From: JASHSH01 sp036490215
GTDB lineage: Bacteria; Pseudomonadota; Alphaproteobacteria; Rhodospirillales; Magnetospirillaceae
Assembly: GCA_036490215.1 (NCBI GenBank)
Contig: DASXEH010000095.1
Span: 124,001 to 188,000 of the forward strand
Reading direction: 5' to 3'
Length of the DNA: 64,000 nt
In this document: piece by piece, positions 30,255-38,532 of the stretch
How the letters are laid out: the number at the start of each line of letters is the position of its first letter
How positions within the stretch are numbered: position 1 is the stretch's first letter
The notes under the pieces: generated by a model
Database searches by the model: none
Told to the model about the DNA's origin: nothing
What the model saw: the letters and a program-made list of their open reading frames with translations, nothing else
Translations under genes and position numbers: made by a program

Positions 30255-33140
30255 TTAGGCTGCAGCACTGGCGTCGTTGGCGCCGCTGTCGAGTTCTTTG
30301 AGATCGATGTGAAAGCGGGTGCCTTGGCCCATCTCGGTTTCGAACGAGATATGGCCCTGGTGATGGGTGACGATCGCCTCGACGATGCTGAGGCCCAGGC
30401 CCGATCCGCCTTTGCGCCGCGTGTCGCTCGAATCCGATTGCGAGAACGGCTTGAACATCTTGTTGTGGAAGGCCGAGGGAATGCCCTCGCCGTGATCTTC
30501 CACGGTGATGCGCACCCAAGGCGAGCGCCGCTGCATCGAGACTTCGACGACCTGACCCGCCTTCGAGAACTTGACCGCATTCGACAGAAGATTGGCCATC
30601 ACCTGCATCAACCGTTCGGCATCGGCGCGCACGCGCACGCCCGGCAGCGTGTCCACCAGACGGAGCTCGATGCCGTGTTTGGCGCCCAGCGGCCGGTTGG
30701 CTTCGATCGCATCTTCCACCAGCGGCAAAAGATTGACGTCGGCGATGTGATAGATCATCCGCCCGGCAGCGATCCGCTGCACGTCGAGAAGATCGTCCAC
30801 CAGGCGCGACAGGCGTTCGCTGTTGCGGCTGGCAACGTCGATCAGATGGCGCACCTTCTCCGGCACATCCACGGTCATCGTCGCCGTCACCAAAGCCAGG
30901 GCGCCGCGGATCGAGGTCAGGGGCGTGCGCAGTTCGTGGCTGACCGTCGAGACGAATTCGTCCTTGGCCTGTTCGAGCATCTTCTGGTCGGTGATGTCCT
31001 GGATCGTGATGATGGCGGATTCGCGCGCACCGCTCGCGCCGACGATGAAGTCATGATGCCGCCGGACCCAGACGATCTTTCCATCTTCGCGGATCACGCG
31101 CAGATCGATCGGCGGCACGTGTTCGCCACGCGCGGTCTTCTCGATGACGATGCGCAACTTGTCGCGGTCGTCGGGATGAAGCGTCTCGATGAAGACATCG
31201 CGGTCATCGGCGCGCGCCGCGGCCGGATCCAAGCCGAGGACCCGGTAGAATTCATCTGAGCGGATTCCCAATCCGGTCCGCAAATCGATCTCGGCGCTGC
31301 CGATCCGGCCGGTCCGCTGCGCCAGAACCAGGCGCTCGCTGCTGCGGCGCAATTCGTCTTCGATCCGCACACGCTCGGTGATGTCCTGCAGCGTGACGAT
31401 GACAAGGCGCTGCTTGCCGGCAGCGTCGGCGACGAATTGCTGATGCCGCTTCACCCAAGCGATCGCGCCGTCGTGACGGAGGATGCGCAAATCCACCGGC
31501 GGCACGTCCTGGCCCAGCGCGGCCTTGCGCATGCCCTCACCGACCTTCTCGCGGTCATCGGGGTGGAAGGCTTCGAGAACATCCTCGGCGCTGCACGACC
31601 CTTTGGCAGGGTCGATCCCGAGCAGCCGAAGATATTCGGCCGAGCGCGTGGTTCGTCCAGCCTGCAAATCGATCTCGGCGCTGCCGATCCGGCCGGTGCG
31701 CTGCGCCAGAACCAGGCGCTCGGTGCTGTGCCGCAGCTCGTCTTCCATCTCCACACGCGCGGTGACGTCCTGCTCCACCGTGACCAAAGCGACCGGGCGG
31801 CCGTGATCGTCGCGCACCTGCTGCACTTCGCGGTGAATCCAGCGCACCGCACCATCGGACCGGACGATGCGGAACTCGGTGGCGGTGCCGTCCGGCGCAC
31901 CACGCAAGTCGCGCGTGTATTGATCGCGAATCGATCCGACAAGGTGGCGATCGTCGGGATGGATCATCTGCAGGAACGTGTCGAGATCGGCGGGCCCGTC
32001 CTTGGGATCGCGGCCATAGATGCTGTAGAGCTCGTCGGACCACCTGACCTTCATCGTCTCGAGGTCGACATCGACGCTGCCCATCTTGCCCATGCGCTGG
32101 GCGCGCTGCAGGCTCGCATAGCCCTGACGCAACTCGTCTTCCATGCGCACGCGATCGGTGATGTCCTGCAGCGTCACCAGAATGGTGGAAGGCACGTCGC
32201 CGCGGCTGGGCAGCAGCTCCGCTTCGCGTCGTACCCAGCGCCATTGTCCGTCGCCGCCGAGAATGCGGTACTCGTCGGGCTCGAGCGCCCTGCCGCGCTG
32301 GCTGGCGACGACCGAGTCGTCGACCTTGGGGCGGTCTTCGGGATGGATGCGCGCGCGAAAGCTTTCCCAGTCGGGCGGCGTCTGGTCGGATGCGAAGCCC
32401 AGCAATTCGGGCAGGCCGCTGCTCCACACCGGTAATCCTGTCGTCAGGTCCATTTCCACGCTGGCGATCTTGGCGATGCGTCGCGCCTGGGTCAGCCGCT
32501 CGCGATTGCGCATCAGCTTGCGGCCGGTGTCTTCCTGCGCCAGCAGCAGGAAGCTGAATCCGTTGAACAGCATGAACAACGCCAGCGGGCCGAAGGTGAT
32601 CGTCTGCGGCGGTGCGTTCGACATCAAGGTGAAGCCCGGTCCCATCGCGGCCGCGACGGTGCGGACGATCCCGATCACGCCCATCAGCACATAGCTCAGG
32701 CCGAAGACGCGGCCGAGGATGGTGGCGCTGTTCCAACGGGTCAGATGCGCGATGCCGGTGGCGCCGAAGATGATCACCGACATCGCGGCGAAGAGCGCGA
32801 TGCGGTCAGTCTCGGGAAGGCCGATCGCATAGCCGGCCAGAAAAACGGCGATCAGCGCGGCAGCGAGGACCAGGACCGCATACCACATGCGGCTCAGGCG
32901 CAGATAGACATGGGCGGTGAAGAATTCGGTCGCGAAGCCACCGAACAGAAGCGCGTTGCCGATCGGAATCGAAATCCAGTCGGGTATTTCGCCGCGCAGG
33001 CCCAGGCCGAAGAAGCCGAGCCCCTCAAGCAATTTGGCGATGGCCCAGATGCGCCCCGACCGCGTCAGCCCATTGGATTGCCCATTGGATTGGTCGAATG
33101 CGAACAGCAGCAGCGCCAGCACAATATTGCCGACGCTCAA
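30255..33140 (-). CDS. Membrane multi-PAS sensor histidine kinase
   Basis: At least 961 residues: six to seven N-terminal hydrophobic helices (to about residue 200), four PAS/PAC units (about 210-330, 345-460, 470-590, 600-715; units 3 and 4 both contain RLVLAQRTGRIGSAEIDL), a HisKA domain with phospho-acceptor H735 in STVSHELRTPL, and a HATPase with GGSGLGLSIVEAIV. The only ATG/GTG/TTG start is TTG 33140, but conserved-looking residues VDSRTLLLV continue the first helix upstream, and the frame is open to 33189. An ATC at 33179 could be the true start. No response regulator is adjacent. The signal is unknown; unit duplication suggests several inputs. Confidence 0.88.
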   Translation of the reverse strand: MSVGNIVLALLLFAFDQSNGQSNGLTRSGRIWAIAKLLEGLGFFGLGLRGEIPDWISIPIGNALLFGGFATEFFTAHVYLRLSRMWYAVLVLAAALIAVFLAGYAIGLPETDRIALFAAMSVIIFGATGIAHLTRWNSATILGRVFGLSYVLMGVIGIVRTVAAAMGPGFTLMSNAPPQTITFGPLALFMLFNGFSFLLLAQEDTGRKLMRNRERLTQARRIAKIASVEMDLTTGLPVWSSGLPELLGFASDQTPPDWESFRARIHPEDRPKVDDSVVASQRGRALEPDEYRILGGDGQWRWVRREAELLPSRGDVPSTILVTLQDITDRVRMEDELRQGYASLQRAQRMGKMGSVDVDLETMKVRWSDELYSIYGRDPKDGPADLDTFLQMIHPDDRHLVGSIRDQYTRDLRGAPDGTATEFRIVRSDGAVRWIHREVQQVRDDHGRPVALVTVEQDVTARVEMEDELRHSTERLVLAQRTGRIGSAEIDLQAGRTTRSAEYLRLLGIDPAKGSCSAEDVLEAFHPDDREKVGEGMRKAALGQDVPPVDLRILRHDGAIAWVKRHQQFVADAAGKQRLVIVTLQDITERVRIEDELRRSSERLVLAQRTGRIGSAEIDLRTGLGIRSDEFYRVLGLDPAAARADDRDVFIETLHPDDRDKLRIVIEKTARGEHVPPIDLRVIREDGKIVWVRRHHDFIVGASGARESAIITIQDITDQKMLEQAKDEFVSTVSHELRTPLTSIRGALALVTATMTVDVPEKVRHLIDVASRNSERLSRLVDDLLDVQRIAAGRMIYHIADVNLLPLVEDAIEANRPLGAKHGIELRLVDTLPGVRVRADAERLMQVMANLLSNAVKFSKAGQVVEVSMQRRSPWVRITVEDHGEGIPSAFHNKMFKPFSQSDSSDTRRKGGSGLGLSIVEAIVTHHQGHISFETEMGQGTRFHIDLKELDSGANDASAAA

Positions 33141-33331
33141 GACAAGAAGAAGCGTACGCGAGTCGACAAGGGCTAAGATGGCGACACCCTAAACGCATCA
33201 TGAATAGATGATGCAATAGTGCGATCCGGCGCCTGCCCGCACAATAGTTGAAATAGTAGGTGTAAACCACAACTCGCTATTGAGTTGCGCTACGCCCTAA
33301 AGTGGCTGCCCGCCGCGCCGTAGATTGAATT

Positions 33332-34816
33332 CTAGTCGACGAATTGTTCGGCCGCGTAAGGCTGGACCAGCACGGTCTCATCGCCGGGCGCGGGGAGTCG
33401 CATAGTCGCCGCATTGGCGCGGCTGCCCGATACGAAAATCTGCGGCGCGTCGAAAATAAAGCTCTGCATATTCTCAAGAAATACGGCGCAGGCCCGGCTA
33501 TAGCCGCTGCCCGTCGCAAAGGTCAGCCGGAAATTCCCGTCGGGGATGCCGGCCAGAATCGCATCCTGTCCGGCGGCAATGTAAAGGGCGAGCAGGGTCT
33601 GGCCGCCGCTGGTCTTCAGCCGGACGATGGCGTCGGCGCCCGTGTCGTTGGTGATGGTGGCGCGATGGTTGCCCCCCGTGCGGCGCAGCAGCACATCGCC
33701 GCTCTTGGGCGGCTCGCCGCGGTTGCTGTCGCACCAGCGGCGTTTCGGCTCGTCGCCGGCGCCGGCGAACAGATAGCGCGCGGGAACGAAGCCGCTGACG
33801 CCGCTCGGAATCGTCACCCGCGTCCATTCGCCGCCTGGGGCCGTATCGACCACTTTGACCGTGGTGAACCGATCCAGGATTTCCAGCACCGGCGCCTCGA
33901 CCGACGCGCCCTGGCGCAGTTTCAGCAATTCCACCGCCACATGCCGCACCTCGCCGGCTTTGGGCAGGCGCACGGTGATCCCGGCGCTGACATCGTCGGT
34001 CTGGCTTTGCAGCAGAGGCACGGCGGCGGCCACCCCAATCGCCAACAGCATCGCCGCCAAAGGCAGGGCCTGAACCACAGCGGCGCCGTTCCAGGGCGAC
34101 CAGCGGTCACGCAGGCGGCGCGTCGGCGTTCCCGCCTCGTCGCGAATCTCGCGGATATGCGCCCGGTCATGGGCGTTGCTGGCGAAGGGATCGGCTTGGG
34201 CCGCCAACGACCAGGCGATATCGGTCTCGCCCAGGCTGAGGAAGGCGCGGGCCTGATGCAGGATCACCCGCAGATTTTCGGATTGCGGCCGTTCGCCGCC
34301 TTTGAGATTGGTCCACAGGGCCTGGACGGTCCGCCATGGCCCGTCGATCGCCCACCACCCCTGCAGCCAGGTCAGGGTCGAGGCTTTGATCACGGTCCGG
34401 TCGGCGCAATCCCGGCAAAAAATGCCGCGTATGGAGGTGCGCCGGGCCCGCCATAGGAACGATTTTACCCGGTAGAAGACCAGGTAGCGGGGCTGTGCCG
34501 TCACCTTGCCGCAGCGGGAACAAGGCAGCGGATCGGGCTCGTCATCCTCGAAATCGATGGTGCTGAGCGGGGCCAGGGCGATCGCGCCGGTGTCGTAACG
34601 GGTGCGCATCGAGGGATCGCGCAGGATGCGATACGCATTGGTAAGCGATTGGAATCGCAGGGGCGCGTCCTCGGCCGGGTTGAAGTCCGGATGCACCAGT
34701 TTGACCTTCTTGCGGAAGGCCGCACGAATTTCCACCGCATCGGCAAGCGGGCCCACACCCAGGACGGCGTAAAGCCCCTGGGGGTCGGACGGTAGATAAA
34801 CTTTATCGTCAGGCAT
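33332..34816 (-). CDS. J-domain membrane protein with zinc ribbon and SH3-like domain
   Basis: 494 residues from an ATG at 34816. Residues about 12-78 form a DnaJ J-domain with the Hsp70-activating HPD triad (42-44). A CxxC...CxxC zinc ribbon follows (C99, C102, C134, C137), then a helical region, one membrane helix near residues 245-270, a bacterial SH3-like segment (GASVEAPVLEILDRFTTVKV, TPGGEWTRVTIPSGVSGFVP in part) and a beta-rich C-terminal domain with GGNHRATITNDTGADAIVRL. This would place the J-domain in the cytoplasm and the SH3-like part in the periplasm. It lies downstream of the flagellar operon but has no flagellar motif. Function unknown; a localised Hsp70 partner is inferred. 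Confidence 0.82.
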   Translation of the reverse strand: MPDDKVYLPSDPQGLYAVLGVGPLADAVEIRAAFRKKVKLVHPDFNPAEDAPLRFQSLTNAYRILRDPSMRTRYDTGAIALAPLSTIDFEDDEPDPLPCSRCGKVTAQPRYLVFYRVKSFLWRARRTSIRGIFCRDCADRTVIKASTLTWLQGWWAIDGPWRTVQALWTNLKGGERPQSENLRVILHQARAFLSLGETDIAWSLAAQADPFASNAHDRAHIREIRDEAGTPTRRLRDRWSPWNGAAVVQALPLAAMLLAIGVAAAVPLLQSQTDDVSAGITVRLPKAGEVRHVAVELLKLRQGASVEAPVLEILDRFTTVKVVDTAPGGEWTRVTIPSGVSGFVPARYLFAGAGDEPKRRWCDSNRGEPPKSGDVLLRRTGGNHRATITNDTGADAIVRLKTSGGQTLLALYIAAGQDAILAGIPDGNFRLTFATGSGYSRACAVFLENMQSFIFDAPQIFVSGSRANAATMRLPAPGDETVLVQPYAAEQFVD

Positions 34817-34961
34817 GCTTATCCGCACCCCGATCAGCCCGGGACGGCTAGCCCCTCACTAAAAAGGAGCAAAACCCGTGCCGTCAAACCCTCATGCGGG
34901 CGCAGCATGCCCGATTGTCACAACAAATCCCAGTGACGGGACGCAAACCGATCGTGGCACG

Positions 34962-36743
34962 TCAGATTGTGAGCCCCGCATACGCGGTTTGGATCGGCAG
35001 CGGTTCGATGAAGGCGACCGTCTGTTTGAACACGGCGCCGCCGGTCATGCCGAACCCGTCCAGCGAGCGCGTGAAGATGGTGTTGATGTCGCGCTGAACC
35101 TTGTCGGGCAGTTCGAGGCGGCTCCTGATGATCAGATCGAAATGCTTGGTCTGGCGCTTGACCAGCCCGTCGAATTGCAGCGCCCCCAGCTGGCTCATAT
35201 CCACATCGAGCAGGAAGCGCAGGCCTTCCTCATCGCTTCCGTTTTTGAGTCCGTCCTCGCCGCCCTTGGCGCGGCGCATCATCAGCCGCACGCGCTCGAC
35301 GCGCTGGCCGAAGAACAGGGGCAGCACGAGCGCCTGCCAGTCGTTGCCCAGCTGGGGCAGGCGCACCGTGTTGTCGCGCATGCCGTCGATATCGTCTTCG
35401 AGTTTGTCGATCAGATCGGCGCGGCCGGCTTTTTCGAGCGCCTTCACCGGGCGTTCCCCCAGCCACGCGCGCACATCACCGGTCTGCGCCGCCGCGGCCC
35501 AGGTCACGAGGTTGCTGACGAATTGCGGGCTGTCGATATCGGGAAGCCGCTGCACCAGCACTTGCGCGGCCTGCGGATCGACCTTCTGCAGCACCGCCAT
35601 CGTCTCACCGAAATTCGACCAGCCGCTCTGCTGGGCCGGCTGGTTCGCGGGGGCGGAGATGGCGGGCGGGGGCGGCGACGGCTGACCCACGGTCTGCAAT
35701 GTCACTTGGCTGCCCGGCTGCAAATCGGGGCCGCCGCTCAAACTGACCAGCCCGATCGGCGTCTGCACCAGCGGCAAGCCGCCGAGACTGTTGGGTGCCA
35801 CGACGCCGGGCAAGGTCGCCGGCACGGTCGTCAGCGTGGCGGGCGCACTCGCATCGATCGTCACCGTCGCGGCCGATGGCGCGTTCGCTGCGCCATTCGC
35901 CGGCGATGATGTAGCCGTTTCCGATGGCGATGACGCATCGACCGCGATCGCCGCGGCCGAGCCGTTGGCCGATGTCGTTGTCGTCACGTCGTCGGACGAT
36001 GACGCCGTGCCGGGGGCCGCGGGCAGGCCCGGCAGCGGCGGCACGCGGGCGGGAATTCCCGATGGCAGCGCCGGTTCGACGCCCGGTTCCGCACCGGGCA
36101 ATGGCGGCAGCGTCGCACCCGGCGGCACGATGTCGAGCAGCCGCACGGTCATCTGCGTGCCGTTGGGAATCGCGCTGTCGGTGCCGAACACCACGGTGGC
36201 CTGCAGGCCGCTATCGGCGGCGGGCATCGGCAGCATCTCGCCATTGGCTGCGCCCGCCGGCGCGGGCGTGCCGGTGGGCTGCGTGTTTAATGGGTTGGTG
36301 ATCGCGGGTGTCGCCAACCCATTTCCCGTCAGCGTGCCGGTCAAGGACCCGGTCAGCGGCGGCAAGGACAGCGGATTGATCTCGCCCAACGTCGGAGCAA
36401 GGCCCGCGCCCGGAAGCGGCTGGCCGTTGAGCGCGACCACGCGCAACTGCATGTTGGCGCCGCTGCCCAGCACCTGCAGCTTCACGGTCGCGTTGGGTGG
36501 CACCGGCATCGGCAGGCGCACGGTCAAGGTGCCGAGCGACGTGACCAGTTGCACCACGGCGCGCGCCTGCGCCTGGGCCGCGGCTTGCTGCGCCGTCGCG
36601 GCCACGGTCGCATCAATTACGGTATTGGGCGGAAGGGTCGCGATCTGCGCCGGAACCTCCGCGACCGGCGTCGCCGTCACCGGCGCCTGCGCACCCGCCG
36701 CGAGCGAGGACACAGGCTGCTGGGTAGGCGGGATCGTCGTCAT
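34962..36743 (-). CDS. FliK-like protein at the end of the flagellar operon
   Basis: 593 residues, overlapping flhG as ATGA. A long alanine/proline/threonine-rich, low-complexity N-terminal two thirds is followed by an ordered C-terminal third (about 400-593: QVLVQRLPDIDSPQFVSNLV, GNDWQALVLPLFFGQRVERV, FLLDVDMSQLGALQFDGLV, KQTKHFDLIIRSRLELPD in part). The pattern of a disordered Pro/Ala-rich arm plus a globular domain with an MSQLGALQFDG element resembles hook-length control proteins. A separate, more typical FliK is at 49.5 kb, so this is probably a paralogue or regulator of export rather than the ruler itself. Confidence 0.7.
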   Translation of the reverse strand: MTTIPPTQQPVSSLAAGAQAPVTATPVAEVPAQIATLPPNTVIDATVAATAQQAAAQAQARAVVQLVTSLGTLTVRLPMPVPPNATVKLQVLGSGANMQLRVVALNGQPLPGAGLAPTLGEINPLSLPPLTGSLTGTLTGNGLATPAITNPLNTQPTGTPAPAGAANGEMLPMPAADSGLQATVVFGTDSAIPNGTQMTVRLLDIVPPGATLPPLPGAEPGVEPALPSGIPARVPPLPGLPAAPGTASSSDDVTTTTSANGSAAAIAVDASSPSETATSSPANGAANAPSAATVTIDASAPATLTTVPATLPGVVAPNSLGGLPLVQTPIGLVSLSGGPDLQPGSQVTLQTVGQPSPPPPAISAPANQPAQQSGWSNFGETMAVLQKVDPQAAQVLVQRLPDIDSPQFVSNLVTWAAAAQTGDVRAWLGERPVKALEKAGRADLIDKLEDDIDGMRDNTVRLPQLGNDWQALVLPLFFGQRVERVRLMMRRAKGGEDGLKNGSDEEGLRFLLDVDMSQLGALQFDGLVKRQTKHFDLIIRSRLELPDKVQRDINTIFTRSLDGFGMTGGAVFKQTVAFIEPLPIQTAYAGLTI

Positions 36744-37534
36744 CGGCTGCGGAGCAGGCGCTCCACGATGGCTTCGACATCCACCGCCGCCTCGGTATTG
36801 GGCGAGCGGGTCAGAAGCGGCGATTGGTTGCGGATCGCTTCGCGCACCTTGAGATCGCGGCGGATCACGCCGGCCAGCGGCGGCGACATGCGCAGGAAGC
36901 CCTCGCAGGCCTTCAGCAGCGTGTTGTAGATGCGCTCGCCTTCGCGGGTCGAATTGGCCATGTTGACCACCACGCGCATATCGGCGTCGGGCCGTTCCAT
37001 ATGCGTGACCTTGATGAAGGCATAGGCGTCGGTCAGCGAGGTCGGCTCGTCGGTGGTGACCACCAGGATCATCCCGGCGCTGCCGGCCAGCGCGCGCACC
37101 GTCTTCTCGACACCCGCGCCGAGATCGAGCACCACGCGGTCATAGGCCATGGCGAGCAAAGCAAGATCGTCGCCGAGCAATTGCAAACGCGAGAGCGGGA
37201 TATTGGCCAGTGTGCCCGAGCCCGAACGGCCGGCGATCACATCGAAACCGCCTTCGGGGAAATTGGTTGCCGCCTGGTTGAGCGTCAGCCGTCCGGCCAC
37301 CACGCTGCCGAGATCGTGCTTGGGCATCAGGCCGAGCTGGATGTCGACATTGGCCAGGCCGATATCGCCGTCGAACAACAGGGTGCGCTGTCCGGCGCGG
37401 GCGAGCGCGTGAGTCAGCGTGATCGAGAACCAGGTCTTGCCGACGCCGCCTTTGCCCGAGGCGACCGCGATCACGTTGCGCCCCTTCGGCCGCTGGCCAG
37501 GGCGCGGCGCCATCTGCGGAATGGGAGTGTTCAT
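36740..37534 (-). CDS. flhG: Flagellar number regulator FlhG (FleN), MinD/ParA-type ATPase
   Basis: 264 residues from an ATG at 37534 that overlaps flhF (ATGA). The deviant Walker A motif SGKGGVGKTW is near residue 26, followed by LFDGDIGLANVDIQLGL, as in MinD-like ATPases. These set flagellar number together with FlhF. The N-terminus MNTPIPQMAPRPGQRPKGRN is basic and proline-rich. It ends in ATGA overlap with the FliK-like gene. Confidence 0.92.
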   Translation of the reverse strand: MNTPIPQMAPRPGQRPKGRNVIAVASGKGGVGKTWFSITLTHALARAGQRTLLFDGDIGLANVDIQLGLMPKHDLGSVVAGRLTLNQAATNFPEGGFDVIAGRSGSGTLANIPLSRLQLLGDDLALLAMAYDRVVLDLGAGVEKTVRALAGSAGMILVVTTDEPTSLTDAYAFIKVTHMERPDADMRVVVNMANSTREGERIYNTLLKACEGFLRMSPPLAGVIRRDLKVREAIRNQSPLLTRSPNTEAAVDVEAIVERLLRSR

Positions 37535-38520
37535 GAGCGCGCCTCGTTGAGCGGCAGGGCATCGGGTGTGGGCGCGTTTTGCGGCAGGATCATATAGGAC
37601 ATGGTTCCGGCACTGATGGGCGTGATTCCGTTGACCACATGCGGCGTGGCGCTGACATCGCAAAACATCAGCGGGCCGGCATCGGCGGCGGCCATAATAG
37701 CGCCGAGGCGGCGTGTCGTATCTAGCCGTGTCGCGAGCAGGCGCGTCGCGCCGGCCGCGCCGAACACTTCGCCGATCTCGGCGGCTTCCTGCGGATCGCC
37801 GCCCGCGGCCAGCACCAGAATCGGTTCGACATTGGCGGCCTCGATCAGCGCCGCCAGATATTCCATATCGCTGGTCTTGAACGGATTGAGGCCAGGGCTG
37901 TCGATAAAGACGATGTCGTGACGTGACGCGGCCACTTCGACGGCACGGCGCAGGCTTTGCGGCCCACGCGCGGTGACCAGTTCCAATTCGAGAATGCGGG
38001 TGAAGGCCGACAGCTGTTCGGTCGCGCCCGCCCGCAAATTGTCACAGGTGATGACGGCCACACGGCGATTCTTCAGCGCCGATCGCGCCGCGAGTTTCGC
38101 GACCGCCATCGACTTGCCGACACCATGCGGCCCCACCAGCATGAAGGGGCGCGGCGCCACCTGGTCGGGCAGGGGCGCGAAAGCGAAACCGGATTCCAGC
38201 GCGGCGGCGCAGGCCAGGCTCGGATCGTCGATCCCGGAATTGCGCACCATGCTGATCAGCCGCTCGACCAAACGCGGCGGCACACCATGATCGGTCAGCG
38301 CTTCGCGCACCACCTCGGCGGCGGGAACGTGATCGGCATCGGCCAGGATCTCGCTGATCTCGTCATCGACATCGGTCGGCTCGAGGGCCGCGGTGATGCG
38401 CACGCCCTTGCCGCCGGCGGCGCGCTGGGTCGAAACGATGATCGCATCATCGCCCAACTCGCGGCGCACCAGCTGCATGGCTTCGGCCATGCTGGGCGCT
38501 ATGAAGGATTTGAGGCGCAT
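37531..38520 (-). CDS. flhF: Flagellar SRP-like GTPase FlhF
   Basis: 329 residues. The N-terminal basic domain MRLKSFIAPSMAEAMQLVRR leads into an SRP-type GTPase with P-loop GPHGVGKSM, the unusual CDNLRAGATEQL loop, and IDSPGLNPF in place of the DTAGR motif. FlhF recruits FliF to the site where a flagellum is built. Located 12 bases after flhA; the stop overlaps flhG. The altered G3 motif (DSPG) is shared with other FlhF proteins. Confidence 0.93.
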   Translation of the reverse strand: MRLKSFIAPSMAEAMQLVRRELGDDAIIVSTQRAAGGKGVRITAALEPTDVDDEISEILADADHVPAAEVVREALTDHGVPPRLVERLISMVRNSGIDDPSLACAAALESGFAFAPLPDQVAPRPFMLVGPHGVGKSMAVAKLAARSALKNRRVAVITCDNLRAGATEQLSAFTRILELELVTARGPQSLRRAVEVAASRHDIVFIDSPGLNPFKTSDMEYLAALIEAANVEPILVLAAGGDPQEAAEIGEVFGAAGATRLLATRLDTTRRLGAIMAAADAGPLMFCDVSATPHVVNGITPISAGTMSYMILPQNAPTPDALPLNEARS

Positions 38521-38532
38521 CGCTCGGCCGCC

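Noticed and set aside
28891..30519. Minus-strand open frame of 542 codons
   Set aside because: Antisense to der and the 3' end of the histidine kinase gene; no recognisable domain.
34955..34970. TGGCAC as a sigma-54 promoter downstream of the FliK-like gene
   Set aside because: No GC at the required ten-base distance, and no plus-strand gene follows.
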